DNA of 64,000 nt from Rhodospirillales bacterium (GCA_020638175.1 JACKJA010000002.1:1922001-1986000); one strand, 5' to 3'; counted from the first letter of the stretch, positions 1 through 11,424 are shown. The notes: generated from the letters alone by a model not told the origin. Made by a program: numbers and translations.

Positions 1-1
1 C

Positions 2-145
2 ACATTCAATCCCGCTGCCGGGGCCGCAAACGACCCATTCCTCGTTGCCGACAACGTTCAAAATCTGGATGTTACGAACCCCGAACTGGAAAAAGACACA
101 ACAGCACCGACTGCGCCGGCCCCGATCGCCCCCGGCATGGTATAA
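2..145 (+). CDS. C-terminal end of an unidentified protein (partial)
   Basis: An open frame enters from the left edge and ends with TAA at 143-145, giving 47 residues. The tail is rich in Ala, Pro, Asn and Thr and ends in a Pro/Ala-rich stretch, as in an unstructured C-terminus. There is too little to assign a family. It lies on the same strand as the peptidoglycan hydrolase that follows, about 110 bp away, but a CtrA-type box between them suggests that the next gene has its own promoter. Confidence 0.5.
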   Translation, partial: TFNPAAGAANDPFLVADNVQNLDVTNPELEKDTTAPTAPAPIAPGMV

Positions 146-186
146 ACCGCATCACAAGATATAATTAACATAAAATTTTATCTTTC

Positions 187-202
187 TTAAAATCTTGTTA
201 AC
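187..202 (+). promoter_or_regulatory. CtrA-type box upstream of the peptidoglycan hydrolase gene
   Basis: The sequence is TTAA, seven bases, then TTAAC: the full consensus of the alphaproteobacterial cell-cycle regulator CtrA. It lies 55 bp before the ATG at 257, in an AT-rich intergenic stretch. An ATAAAATTTTAT palindrome sits just upstream at 170-181. Regulation by CtrA is inference from the motif. Confidence 0.55.
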
Positions 203-256
203 GATTTCCCGTCATAATAGGGGCAATCGCGGTAAAAAGGTTAAGAAAGAGCTTTA

Positions 257-2823
<2,567 letters not shown>

Positions 2824-2905
2824 TTATCTAAAAAAATGTTTGCATAACAAAAAACAGAGTTTTAGGATTTTCATCTAAACAAAAAAACAACAGGGAGCAA
2901 CGATC

Positions 2906-3238
2906 ATGAACAAACAAAAAACATCTATAGCAATAGCCCTTGGCGGACTTGCATTACTGGCAAATTCGTCCTTTGCCTGCGATGATGGGCGCTGGCGATT
3001 TGGCTGCATTGCGCAATCCGACAACGATAACCCAGTGGAAACCCTAAAGACAACAGGGTTTGTTCCTTTCAACGATCCTAAAAAATGGAACAAGAAAGAG
3101 ATTAACCCCCGTGATAGCTGGCGGCTGCGCGGACCGGTGAACGTCGACCAGTTAAAAAAAGAATTGAAGCCGGGCGGTCCCCCATGCCTGACCACCAAAA
3201 AGCCGTTATCCCCCGATATGATGTGCTACAAGGTTTAA
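2906..3238 (+). CDS. Small exported cysteine-containing protein, unknown function
   Basis: The gene encodes 110 residues with a clear signal peptide (lysines at 4 and 6, hydrophobic 8-20, likely cleavage after SSFA around residue 24). The mature part has four cysteines (C25, C34, C94, C107), enough for two disulfides in the periplasm, and many Lys, Pro and Trp residues. An AGGGAGC ribosome site lies about 9 bp before the ATG. No family is recognised. It stands alone between divergent mdh and convergent DUF2336. Confidence 0.7.
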   Translation: MNKQKTSIAIALGGLALLANSSFACDDGRWRFGCIAQSDNDNPVETLKTTGFVPFNDPKKWNKKEINPRDSWRLRGPVNVDQLKKELKPGGPPCLTTKKPLSPDMMCYKV

Positions 3239-3255
3239 GATAAGCTGTTTCCGCT

Positions 3256-4530
3256 TCACAGCCCCAGAAATTCAAGCTGCCAGCGAAGCTCGTCTTCGCT
3301 GAGCGGGTAATCCGTGCCGCCGCGCGGATAGATCAGCTCCTTGTGGGAAACCTGGGCGAGATCCTTTTGCAACTGCAACGCCAGTCGCATGGATAAATCA
3401 GCCTTCCAGGACAACGCCACCACCGCCTTGGGCGCCTTCATACCAAATATCTTTTCGACCGCTTCCAAGGGTACTTTAGCGCGCAAAGCAATCATCGCGT
3501 AAACAAGGCGGCGATCCCGCAGCGCCAGCGCATCGGATACGGCCTCTTCGGTCAAGCGCCCTTCCTGATCAAGCGCCACCGCCCGCGCCATGGGGTCCTC
3601 TCCGGCATCACCGGCCTGCGCCCCGGCGAATTCCAGACGCCGTCGGAAAACTTCCGCGATTTCCCGGGCCGTTTCCCGGTCGAAATCCTTGCGCTTGCCC
3701 AGCAACGCCCGCACAGATTCATCGGCAAATTGCGCCAGTTCCTTTGCCAGTTCCGGCGGCAGGTTTTTCCTGAGCGCCACGCCACCTTGCCATTCCGGAT
3801 AGTCGCGAGCCTTTTCGATGATCGTTTTCAAAAGAGGCGGCCCGATCTGCGCCCCTTTGTTCCCGATCAGTATTTTACCCGCCGGACGGTTATCACTTTC
3901 GATCACAGCTTCGGAAACCTGAGAGCTAACCATTTTCCGGGCGGCAATCGCCGTCACCGCCCACGCCGCCGGATGCGTTTTAATGATATCCAGCAAATCC
4001 TCATCGGCCAGCGCCGTGCAAAACCGCAAAACCGGCTCGGAGACCTCGCGTTCGATATCACGGGCAAGCTGCGCGGCCACCTTGGGCGGCGCATGAGCGC
4101 AATCCTTCAGAGTACTGGATAGTGCCTTGCGGATTTTAAGAACCTCATCCAGCGCCAGCCGCCCAAGCGCCTGCACCGCATGGGCGTAAAGCTGGCTATG
4201 CGTATCTTCGGATAGCTCCGGCAGCAATTTAACCAGCCGGCCAGCCAGCGCCAGCCGCACATCCTCATTCGCATCCCCGGCCAGAATGGCCGAAGCTTGC
4301 ACCGGTGTCGATTTATTGGCCGCCACCGCCTTACGGACGGCGGGATCGGGGTCGTGTTCGGCAAGATAGTAAAGGATTTCCTGATGGGTCTTCGAATTGC
4401 CCGCCAGATTCATCCGACCCTTTAAATCCGGTGACAGCGCGATCCCCTTTTCCCGGTCATACCGCACCGGATCAGGTTTTTGCTGTTTCGGAGGTGTGCC
4501 CCCCAATAGATTTTTAAACACGCCCCACAT
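3256..4530 (-). CDS. DUF2336 family protein
   Basis: This 424-residue, mostly helical protein has a HEAT-like N-terminal region containing a run like EHDPDPAVRKAVAANK, characteristic of the alphaproteobacterial DUF2336 family. The molecular function of the family is not established. No signal peptide or membrane segment is visible, so it is probably cytoplasmic. The start at 4530 is preceded by GAGGA at good spacing and lies 10 bp after the stop of the upstream haem-protein gene. It is the last gene of the long minus-strand run. Confidence 0.75.
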   Translation of the reverse strand: MWGVFKNLLGGTPPKQQKPDPVRYDREKGIALSPDLKGRMNLAGNSKTHQEILYYLAEHDPDPAVRKAVAANKSTPVQASAILAGDANEDVRLALAGRLVKLLPELSEDTHSQLYAHAVQALGRLALDEVLKIRKALSSTLKDCAHAPPKVAAQLARDIEREVSEPVLRFCTALADEDLLDIIKTHPAAWAVTAIAARKMVSSQVSEAVIESDNRPAGKILIGNKGAQIGPPLLKTIIEKARDYPEWQGGVALRKNLPPELAKELAQFADESVRALLGKRKDFDRETAREIAEVFRRRLEFAGAQAGDAGEDPMARAVALDQEGRLTEEAVSDALALRDRRLVYAMIALRAKVPLEAVEKIFGMKAPKAVVALSWKADLSMRLALQLQKDLAQVSHKELIYPRGGTDYPLSEDELRWQLEFLGL

Positions 4531-4540
4531 TCGTTTTTCC

Positions 4541-5116
4541 TCACTCGTAAAACACAGCAATCGGTTTACTTAAGGTAAACGCCCCGCGGATATCACCAAC
4601 AGCAAACCCCGTTGCTTCATCTTCCGGATAAAGTTTCATCAGGCTTTCGGTAATTTCCGGCGCAATATCCGAACCATGGCAGATCAGGCACATATCTGCG
4701 GTGGGAATCGCCTTCATATAGCGCACCAGATTGCCGTCCAGCCCGATCATTTCCAGATCTTCGACCGGTACACCCGCCGCTTTTTGCTGTTCAAATTTTT
4801 CAAGAACCTGCCCTTCCCAGCCATTGGGCTTGTTATCCGGGTTACGGGTTTTGAGCGCCGTACGGCGCAGCGTCCACCCGGTATCGGCAGCGGCTCCCAT
4901 GGCAATGGGGGCGGCGCGCTCGTGACAAACCTCCAGCGCCTGAACAGGCCCCTCATCTGTCAACGCCGTCATCAACGCCTCTTTCAGCTCCCCGGAAAAT
5001 GTCCGGGTTAATGCCTGGGCCTGCGCCCCGTAATCATCATCTTCCTGCGCGATTGCCGATAACAAACCGGCAGACAACAACAAAACAGCTATTAAAAATA
5101 TATATACGAAACGCAT
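4541..5116 (-). CDS. Exported Tll0287-like (DUF3365) protein with one c-type haem motif
   Basis: The 191-residue product begins with a signal peptide (hydrophobic 5-22, ending in AIAQ). A single CxxCH haem attachment site lies at C143-C146-H147, within the context expected of Tll0287-like/DUF3365 domains, which are periplasmic haem-binding sensor-like or redox modules. The second half also has the conserved ending in which a GDIRGAF-type strand leads into a basic tail. A role in redox sensing or electron transfer is inference. It is followed closely by DUF2336 and preceded by zapE. Confidence 0.75.
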   Translation of the reverse strand: MRFVYIFLIAVLLLSAGLLSAIAQEDDDYGAQAQALTRTFSGELKEALMTALTDEGPVQALEVCHERAAPIAMGAAADTGWTLRRTALKTRNPDNKPNGWEGQVLEKFEQQKAAGVPVEDLEMIGLDGNLVRYMKAIPTADMCLICHGSDIAPEITESLMKLYPEDEATGFAVGDIRGAFTLSKPIAVFYE

Positions 5117-5119
5117 CGT

Positions 5120-6238
5120 TTATAATTTTCTTTCTAGGTAATCCTTGCTCTGCATCTCGATCAGACGGCTGACCGTCCGGTCAAACTCAAACGCATAATC
5201 ATGCCCGTCATAGAGTTTATCAGCCGAGGCCGCCGCCGTCACCACCAGTTTCGTTCCCCGATCATACAGCGCATCAACAAGGGTCATTAACCGTTTGGTT
5301 TCATTACGCCTGTCATAACCAAGACGAGGAATTCCCTCGAGAAAAACCGTGTGATAGGACTGCGCGATATGCAGATAATCCTCCGCCCCCATCGGACGCT
5401 CACATAGCTCCGCAAAGGAAAAACGCGCCACGCCCTTGGCCACAACCCGCACCTTCAAATCCCGTCCCTTGACGCTCAGGATTTCCTTGTAGGTTTTCGC
5501 CCCTTCCGTCAGGTCTTTGAAAGCCCGGTCGGCATGCTGGCGCGCCGGTTTCCCCAGCGGCCAGAAATAAACACCGTCCTGTTGCAAGGTTTCAAGGCGG
5601 TAATCGGTCTCCCCGTCCATGGCAATGACGTCAAGACGCTCCTTAAGCAACTTGATAAACGGCAGGAACAAATCGCGCTGCAATCCACCTTCGTAAAGCC
5701 GGTCAGGCTCCCAGTTCGACGTCGCCACAACAATCACACCTTGCGAAAACAACGCCGTAAACAGCCGCCCCAAAATCATGGCGTCCGCCACATCCGTGAC
5801 ATGAAATTCATCAAAGCACAAAACCCGCGCATCCCGTGCCACCTCCTTGGCAAAATCCGGCAAAATCGCCTCTACCCCGTCACCGCGCCGCCTGTGAAGC
5901 CCGTCGTGAAGCTCGATCAAAAATTCATGAAAATGCACCCGCCGCTTTTTCAGGCTATCGGGCAGCGCTTCAAAAAACATATCCATGATCATGGATTTCC
6001 CGCGCCCGACCCCGCCATGCAGGTAAACACCTTTTATATTCTCATTGCCCTTATCCGTCATTGCGAGAAGCCGAAGGCGACGAAGCAATCCATCATTACC
6101 AGATCGTTTCGCTTCGCTCGCGATGACATCTTCGTAAAGGCTCTGCAATGCCCTCACGGCCCGCTCCTGATACCGATCAGGGGTAATCCGTTGATCGTCT
6201 ATGCGTTGTTGATATTGCTCAAGCGGTGATATCGACAT
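5120..6238 (-). CDS. zapE: ZapE/AFG1-family cell-division ATPase
   Basis: ZapE is an AAA-type ATPase that binds FtsZ and acts at the constricting septum; mitochondrial AFG1/LACE1 is the same family. The 372-residue product has Walker A GGVGRGKS at 75-82, Walker B CFDEF with D143/E144, and the family ending MQSKDYL. The start at 6238 matches the family N-terminus and overlaps the end of tatC by 20 bp. Residues 38-61 are translated from a 71-bp palindromic repeat element (6057-6127). They fall in the variable linker before Walker A, so the enzyme may tolerate them. Confidence 0.93.
   Translation of the reverse strand: MSISPLEQYQQRIDDQRITPDRYQERAVRALQSLYEDVIASEAKRSGNDGLLRRLRLLAMTDKGNENIKGVYLHGGVGRGKSMIMDMFFEALPDSLKKRRVHFHEFLIELHDGLHRRRGDGVEAILPDFAKEVARDARVLCFDEFHVTDVADAMILGRLFTALFSQGVIVVATSNWEPDRLYEGGLQRDLFLPFIKLLKERLDVIAMDGETDYRLETLQQDGVYFWPLGKPARQHADRAFKDLTEGAKTYKEILSVKGRDLKVRVVAKGVARFSFAELCERPMGAEDYLHIAQSYHTVFLEGIPRLGYDRRNETKRLMTLVDALYDRGTKLVVTAAASADKLYDGHDYAFEFDRTVSRLIEMQSKDYLERKL
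6057..6127. repeat. Palindromic repeat element inserted in frame within zapE
   Basis: The ends GTCATTGCGAG (6057-6067) and CTCGCGATGAC (6117-6127) are inverted copies with one mismatch. Both are followed inward by GAAGC/GCTTC-rich arms and near-complementary GCAATC/GATCG segments. This architecture is that of the small GAAGCGAAGC-type palindromic elements dispersed in many bacteria. It is read through without a stop in the zapE frame, producing residues 38-61. I noticed no second copy by eye in this window. Confidence 0.75.
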
Positions 6239-6995
6239 GTTTTTGGGCTTTGCGCACCAGGATGATGGAAATTTCATACAGAGCCATAATCGGCAACGCC
6301 AATAGTACCTGAGAAATCACATCGGGGGGAGTTAAAAAGGCCGCAATAACAAACGTCACGACAATCGCGTATTTACGCTTGCGCGCCAGACCTTCGGCCG
6401 TGACCATCCCGGCCCGGCCCAGCAGGGTTAACAGGACGGGAAGCTGGAAACACAGCCCGAACGCAAAAATCAAGACCATCACCAGATCGAGATATTCCCC
6501 GACCCGTGCCTCAAGCTGGATTGGCAAAACAGTCTCGACCGCCGTGCTTTGAAAACCAAGAAAAAATTTCCACGCCAGCGGCATAACGACATAGTAAACC
6601 ATGGCCCCGCCAGCAAAAAACAATACCGGTGTCGCAATCAAAAACGGCAAGAATGCCTTTCGTTCTTCCTTGTACAAACCCGGCGCAATAAATTTCCAGA
6701 TCTGCATCGCCAGCACCGGGAAGGTCAAAAACAGCCCGGCGAAAAATGAAACTTTGATATAGGTAAAAAACGCCTCGGTCAGGCCGGTATAGATCAGACG
6801 CTGTGTGCTGTCCGGCCCCATGGCCTTGGCCAACGGCGCCACCAGAAATCCGTAAATATCCTCGACAAACACAAAACACAAAGCCGTCCCGGCGATCAGC
6901 GCCGCAAACGACCACAACACCCGTCGCCGAAGTTCCGTTAAATGTTCAGCCAACGGCTGCTTTTCATGCTCGTTCACGGCTGTCTCGTCAATCAT
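6219..6995 (-). CDS. tatC: Sec-independent (Tat) translocase subunit TatC
   Basis: TatC is the polytopic receptor of the twin-arginine translocase, recognising RR signal peptides and recruiting TatA. The 258 residues include the conserved N-terminal PLAEHLTELRRR and six hydrophobic segments. I start at the ATG at 6995, which overlaps the last 8 bp of tatB and matches the family N-terminus; an upstream in-frame start would add 26 basic residues encoded within tatB. The 3' end overlaps zapE. Confidence 0.96.
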   Translation of the reverse strand: MIDETAVNEHEKQPLAEHLTELRRRVLWSFAALIAGTALCFVFVEDIYGFLVAPLAKAMGPDSTQRLIYTGLTEAFFTYIKVSFFAGLFLTFPVLAMQIWKFIAPGLYKEERKAFLPFLIATPVLFFAGGAMVYYVVMPLAWKFFLGFQSTAVETVLPIQLEARVGEYLDLVMVLIFAFGLCFQLPVLLTLLGRAGMVTAEGLARKRKYAIVVTFVIAAFLTPPDVISQVLLALPIMALYEISIILVRKAQKHVDITA

Positions 6996-7275
6996 GATTG
7001 TCGTCCCGTGCGCTGTCGGCAGGCTTTTTTTCTTGCACCACTTCGCCGTTTTTATCGACCGGCTTTTCCTCAAAATTCACGCCACGGCGCAAATCATCGA
7101 GATCATGAAGCTTCATAAAATCATCAAATTGCCGGGAAAAAGCATAGCGGATATATTGCAGCCGCCGGACAATCCGCCCCAAGCCATAGAGAAGCCCCGG
7201 AATCTCTTTCGGCCCGATGACCAAAACGGCCACAGCAACAATAAGCAGCAATTCAACGAGGCTGAAATTCATCAT
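6988..7275 (-). CDS. tatB: Sec-independent translocase protein TatB
   Basis: The 95-residue protein has the TatA/B layout: one N-terminal transmembrane helix (about 4-20), the VIGPKEIPGLL hinge, and an amphipathic helix followed by a charged tail. A Glu precedes the hydrophobic helix, as is usual for TatB. It works with TatC as the substrate receptor. An in-frame ATG one codon later (7272) is an equally plausible start. It sits between tatA and tatC in the usual tatABC order. Confidence 0.93.
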   Translation of the reverse strand: MMNFSLVELLLIVAVAVLVIGPKEIPGLLYGLGRIVRRLQYIRYAFSRQFDDFMKLHDLDDLRRGVNFEEKPVDKNGEVVQEKKPADSARDDNHD

Positions 7276-7292
7276 AATCGGCTGACCTGAAA

Positions 7293-7475
7293 TTAATCAG
7301 CTTTGTCTTTCTTGTCCTCAACTTGCGGTGCGGCGGCATCCTCATCCTTCAGCCCTTTTTTAAAGGCCGTGACGCCCTTGGCCAGATCGCCCATAATCCG
7401 CGGCAACTTGCCTGCCCCAAACAAAAGCAGGATCACCAATACAATCAATAAAATTTGCCAGATACCCGGTGCCAT
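7293..7475 (-). CDS. tatA: Sec-independent translocase pore protein TatA
   Basis: The protein has 60 residues: a transmembrane helix at 5-20, the FGAGKLP hinge with the invariant FG, an amphipathic helix carrying [12 protein letters not shown], and an acidic/lysine tail. This is a textbook TatA, at the short end of the family. Its ATG overlaps the scpB stop as TAATG, which suggests translational coupling and one operon with scpB. Confidence 0.95.
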   Translation of the reverse strand: MAPGIWQILLIVLVILLLFGAGKLPRIMGDLAKGVTAFKKGLKDEDAAAPQVEDKKDKAD

Positions 7476-8098
7476 TACGCTAATTCCTCTTCGCTATCGT
7501 TTTGCTCAACAACTTCGTCTTCTACGTCTTCAAACAGCTCGCCGGTCCCCGGCACAGTCTCAATCGCCGGACGGCGGTCCAAAAGCCCCGAAGCCTTCAA
7601 CTCATCCAGCCCCGGCAGATCGCTCATCGACTCCAGCCCGAACTGGTCAAGGAAAGCCGTTGTGCTCACCCATGTCAAGGGGCGACCCGGTGTTTCGCGG
7701 CGGCGGCCCGGCTTGACCCATCCGGCCTCCATCAGGGCATCCAGCGTCCCTTTATGCGTCGCCACACCGCGAATATTCTCAATCTCCGCCCGTGTCACCG
7801 GCTGATGATAGGCCACAATCGCCAGCGTTTCCATCGCCGCGCGCGACAACTTCCGTTGCACTTCCTTGTGAACCGCCAGCGCATCGCCCAGATCAACAGC
7901 CGTCCGAAACGCCCAGCTGCCGTCCATATCCACCAGATTAACGCCGCGGCCTTCATAATGTTTTTGCAGCGCCATCAACATCCCGCCCAGATCGACATTT
8001 TCGGGCAGACGCTCCCGCATCGCTGCCAGCGTCAGAGGCTCCGCCGATGCAAACAGCATTGCTTCCAGAAGACGTATATCCTGTTCCTGATCACTCAT
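7475..8098 (-). CDS. scpB: Segregation and condensation protein B
   Basis: ScpB is the winged-helix dimeric partner of ScpA and SMC in the bacterial condensin. The 207 residues start with the typical [18 protein letters not shown] segment and contain the second winged-helix signature, [17 protein letters not shown] followed by RGV. The C-terminus is acidic. It lies two genes after scpA, separated from it by a LOG-family gene, and is coupled to tatA through TAATG. Confidence 0.95.
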   Translation of the reverse strand: MSDQEQDIRLLEAMLFASAEPLTLAAMRERLPENVDLGGMLMALQKHYEGRGVNLVDMDGSWAFRTAVDLGDALAVHKEVQRKLSRAAMETLAIVAYHQPVTRAEIENIRGVATHKGTLDALMEAGWVKPGRRRETPGRPLTWVSTTAFLDQFGLESMSDLPGLDELKASGLLDRRPAIETVPGTGELFEDVEDEVVEQNDSEEELA

Positions 8099-8101
8099 CC
8101 G

Positions 8102-8698
8102 TTAAATCCATTTCGATCGCAGGTCTTTATCCGGCTCCGGCGCGTTCAAAAGCAAATCGGGAATATCATCAATCGTAGCCGCCATAGAAAACTGTGTCCG
8201 GTCGCTATCGCGCGCAAAATGAGAATCAACGATCCTATCAATCAAGGGCTGCAACGGATCCCAATAACCATTGATATTTGCCACGACAATCGGCTTAGCA
8301 TGGACGCCAAGTTGCCGCCAGGTCATAACCTCAAAAAGTTCATCCAGCGTCCCAAATCCACCTGGCAAAATCACAAACGCATCAGACAAATCCACCAGCT
8401 TTTGCTTGCGCTCATGCATGCTCTCGACAATATGCAATTCGGTCAATTCCTGATGCTCTGTTTCTTTTCCGTCCATAATCTTGGTCAGGAATTCCGGCAC
8501 AACGCCAATCACATCCGCGCCGCCGCCCAGCGCCGCATCGGCCATCAGCCCCATCAACCCACCGGCTGCGCCGCCATAAACAGCCGCCCAGCCACGCTGC
8601 GCTATAAGTCGCCCCATATCACCGGCCGCTTGTTTGTAAACATCATCAACCTTGTTCGATGATCCGCAATACACACACACTGATTTTATTGTCGTCAT
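8102..8698 (-). CDS. LOG family protein (nucleoside 5'-monophosphate phosphoribohydrolase-like)
   Basis: LOG-family proteins release a base from nucleoside 5'-monophosphates, classically cytokinin riboside monophosphate. The 198-residue product carries the diagnostic PGGFGTLDE at 112-120 and the upstream R97 of the HERK segment, plus the N-terminal VCVYCGSS. I start at the ATG at 8698, one base after the scpA stop; the longer frame adds 30 residues that read out of the scpA end. It sits between scpA and scpB, which is not their usual arrangement. The physiological substrate is unknown. Confidence 0.9.
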   Translation of the reverse strand: MTTIKSVCVYCGSSNKVDDVYKQAAGDMGRLIAQRGWAAVYGGAAGGLMGLMADAALGGGADVIGVVPEFLTKIMDGKETEHQELTELHIVESMHERKQKLVDLSDAFVILPGGFGTLDELFEVMTWRQLGVHAKPIVVANINGYWDPLQPLIDRIVDSHFARDSDRTQFSMAATIDDIPDLLLNAPEPDKDLRSKWI

Positions 8699-8699
8699 T

Positions 8700-9512
8700 C
8701 TATTGTTCTTCCATTCTTCCGCGGAGATAAACCGGACGGAACAAACCATCCTGTTTGATTTCGATTTTACCTTGTTTAGCCATTTCAAGGCTGGCCGTAA
8801 AGACCGAAGCCATCGACGACCGTCCGTAAAGACGATCTTTAACGCCCTCCGGAATAAAGCTTTGCAACGTCGCCCATACGCTCCACGGCCCTTTGCGCGG
8901 CAGTTTACCCAGCATCGTCGTCATACGCTCCAGCGCCGTTTCCATGCTCATCAGATGAAAAACCGGCAATTCGTAATTATTATCCTCACCGCGCCGCTGG
9001 ATCGCGCCATAAGCCTGCAACAGCTCATAAAGTGATGCCTCGTAAACCGTATCGGTTTTGGTGCTGAGCCCTTCCGGCATACCGCGCGGGAAAATATCCT
9101 GCCCCAGTTGCGGCAAGGCAAACAGGTCCTCGGCCGCCTTTTGCATAGCCTCCAAACGCCTGAGCTGGAATTGCAGCGCCTCGGCCATCGTCTCGGCGTC
9201 AATTTCCTCGTCATCGTCCTGGCGCGGCAAAAGCAGACGGGATTTCAGGTACGCCAGCCACGCAGCCATCACCAGATATTCAGCCGCCAGTTCCAGCCGC
9301 AATTCCTGCGCCCGGTCGATAAAGGCCAGATATTGGCGTGCCAGCGCCAGAATCGAGATTTTGGTCAGATCAACCTTCTGATCCCGCGCCATCACCAGCA
9401 GCACATCAATCGGCCCTTCAAAGCCGTCAATATCAAGCAACAGCGCATCAGCGCCGTGAGTTTCAACCTCACGCCGCGGCGGATCTTCTTCAAAAACGGC
9501 GGCCTCAGCCAT
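8700..9512 (-). CDS. scpA: Segregation and condensation protein A
   Basis: ScpA is the kleisin that bridges the two SMC heads in the bacterial condensin. The 270 residues include the N-terminal kleisin signature FEGPIDVLLVMARDQKVDL, followed by AAEYLVMAAWLAYLKSRLLLP, and a C-terminal winged helix. The start overlaps the end of nagZ by 8 bp, pointing to an operon with nagZ and the SPOR gene. This order is common in alphaproteobacteria. Confidence 0.96.
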   Translation of the reverse strand: MAEAAVFEEDPPRREVETHGADALLLDIDGFEGPIDVLLVMARDQKVDLTKISILALARQYLAFIDRAQELRLELAAEYLVMAAWLAYLKSRLLLPRQDDDEEIDAETMAEALQFQLRRLEAMQKAAEDLFALPQLGQDIFPRGMPEGLSTKTDTVYEASLYELLQAYGAIQRRGEDNNYELPVFHLMSMETALERMTTMLGKLPRKGPWSVWATLQSFIPEGVKDRLYGRSSMASVFTASLEMAKQGKIEIKQDGLFRPVYLRGRMEEQ

Positions 9513-10476
9513 GCTGAACCTTCCTCTTAACCCATGAAACCGAGCGGTTATAGCGCATAACAGCGGCCTTTGTCATCTTTTCAGCGTTGGCGGCCACCGC
9601 CTTCATCTCGGCCATATCACCATTGCAGTGCAAAACGATGTCGCACCCCGCTCGCAAAACCATGTCGGTGCGTGCCCCGATATCACCGCAATCGCCCAGC
9701 GCGCCCATCGACACATCATCGCTCAGCAATAACCCGTCGAAATTAATATCCTCGCGGATGACATCGTAAATGACTTTTCGGGAACATGACGTCGGCAAGC
9801 GGTCGTCGACGGCCTTGTATACGACATGCGCGGTCATCCCCCACAGCGCTTCAGAAAAGGATTTGTTCATGACATCCCGAAACGCCTTGAAATCTGTATT
9901 CTTTAAATCCTCCAGCGACGCATCCACCACAGGCAAATCCTCATGAGAATCACTGCAGGCACGCCCATGTCCCGGCAAATGCTTGATAATCGGTATAATA
10001 CCTTGCTCCAGAAACGCCGCGCAAACCACAGAGCCCAAGGCAGCCACAACTTCCGGATCGGAATCATAGGCCCGATCACCAATCACATCATGGGTTTCAG
10101 GAAACAACACATCCATAACCGGCGCGCAGTTGACGGTTACACCATTTTCGGCCAGCTCCCTTGCCAGCGCCATTGAACTATCCCTTAAGGCATCCCGCCC
10201 CTTGGCAAAATCACGAAGGAACATTCTCCCAAAGCTATGAGCCGCCGGGTAATCATGCCCGTGCGGGGCCTTAAGACGCTGAACCCGCCCACCTTCCTGA
10301 TCGATCAGGATCGGCGCTTCACGCCCGACAGCCTCATGTAAAGACGCACATAAAGCCTTCACCTGATCCGGATTGTCACAATTACGGGCAAACAGGATAA
10401 AGCCGAGCGGATCGGCATCCCGGAAAAAATCACGCTCTTCAGGAGTAACAACAAGGCCGGACAGACCGCATATCAT
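9505..10476 (-). CDS. nagZ: Beta-N-acetylhexosaminidase NagZ (GH3)
   Basis: Cytoplasmic GH3 enzyme that removes GlcNAc from anhydro-muropeptides during peptidoglycan recycling. The 323-residue form has IDQEGGRVQRL (58-68), KHLPGHG (165-171), H178 of the catalytic loop and the nucleophile D253 in LSDDVSM. I chose the ATG at 10476, which aligns with the family N-terminus and follows GAGGAA placed just after the SPOR stop, although the spacing is long. A frame start at 10551 would overlap the SPOR gene by 53 bp. Confidence 0.93.
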   Translation of the reverse strand: MICGLSGLVVTPEERDFFRDADPLGFILFARNCDNPDQVKALCASLHEAVGREAPILIDQEGGRVQRLKAPHGHDYPAAHSFGRMFLRDFAKGRDALRDSSMALARELAENGVTVNCAPVMDVLFPETHDVIGDRAYDSDPEVVAALGSVVCAAFLEQGIIPIIKHLPGHGRACSDSHEDLPVVDASLEDLKNTDFKAFRDVMNKSFSEALWGMTAHVVYKAVDDRLPTSCSRKVIYDVIREDINFDGLLLSDDVSMGALGDCGDIGARTDMVLRAGCDIVLHCNGDMAEMKAVAANAEKMTKAAVMRYNRSVSWVKRKVQHG

Positions 10477-10498
10477 CGCGCGCGGAACGCGGTCTTCC

Positions 10499-11371
10499 TC
10501 AACGCTTGACAACAAGACAGCCTCCGGGCCGTTTTGCTTCCATAGCCGCACAGATAGACCGTGCTTGCGCCTCGCTTACAGTGCCGCCCTGCACCCGGTA
10601 GAATACACCGCGCCCCCCCAGATCGGCTTTTTGAACCCGCAAATCAAGAGAACTCAACTGACCAGGAAACTGGGCTTGCAATTTTTTCCATTCGGCGCGC
10701 GCCGCATCATCCGAGCGCAGACTGCCAAGCTGGACCATATGCGTCCCGCTGCCCGTCACAGGCCGCGTCGCATCCCCGGCCGCCGGTTCAATTTTTGCGG
10801 CCTTTGCGGCCTCGCTTGACGACATCGCCGCCGTTTTTACCGGGCTGGTCGCCGGCATCGGCAATGCGGCCGTTTCATGAGCTTCATTAACCGCAGGTTC
10901 CGGCTCAACAGCTTTTGGCGCTTTCTTAGGCGTTTCTATTGTCAAGCTTACATTGTTATCTTTGTCGACTTTCAGCTCGGTTTTCAGGCCGGCAAACAAC
11001 TCTTCGCGGTCGACAGGCTGCTCCGATTCGGACTCCGCCAGCAAATTTTCAATCCGGGCAGAGTCATTATTATTCTGACTGGAACGCAGCGCTTCAAAAA
11101 CCGTGCTGTCCCGATAAGGCACATCCATACCACCGGGATCCTGCGGCACAGCCCGGACAGGTGTAGCATCGGCATGAATAACCGGCACGGCCATCAACTC
11201 CTGCTTTTCTGCTTCACGCGGGTAGCTGTACCAAAGGACGCTCACCAAAACCACCAGCAAAACGGCAAAAATCGCTGCCGTCAGTACAGGTCCACGATCA
11301 CGGATCGCGCGCCGCTTGTGCATCGGCCCGCGATTGTAATACGGATCATCAAGTTCATCATAATGTGCCAT
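10499..11371 (-). CDS. SPOR-domain membrane protein
   Basis: The 290-residue protein has a basic cytoplasmic N-terminus, one transmembrane helix (about 27-49), a long acidic/Ala-Pro linker, and a C-terminal SPOR domain (about 212-290). SPOR domains bind denuded septal glycan, so a role at the division site is likely. It is the first gene of the nagZ-scpA-scpB-tat run and sits next to the dGTPase gene, a well-known alphaproteobacterial neighbourhood. Confidence 0.9.
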   Translation of the reverse strand: MAHYDELDDPYYNRGPMHKRRAIRDRGPVLTAAIFAVLLVVLVSVLWYSYPREAEKQELMAVPVIHADATPVRAVPQDPGGMDVPYRDSTVFEALRSSQNNNDSARIENLLAESESEQPVDREELFAGLKTELKVDKDNNVSLTIETPKKAPKAVEPEPAVNEAHETAALPMPATSPVKTAAMSSSEAAKAAKIEPAAGDATRPVTGSGTHMVQLGSLRSDDAARAEWKKLQAQFPGQLSSLDLRVQKADLGGRGVFYRVQGGTVSEAQARSICAAMEAKRPGGCLVVKR

Positions 11372-11424
11372 ACGGAAAATCTAGGAAAAATTCCGATAAA
11401 ACGCAAGCAAACCGTTGCAGTTAT

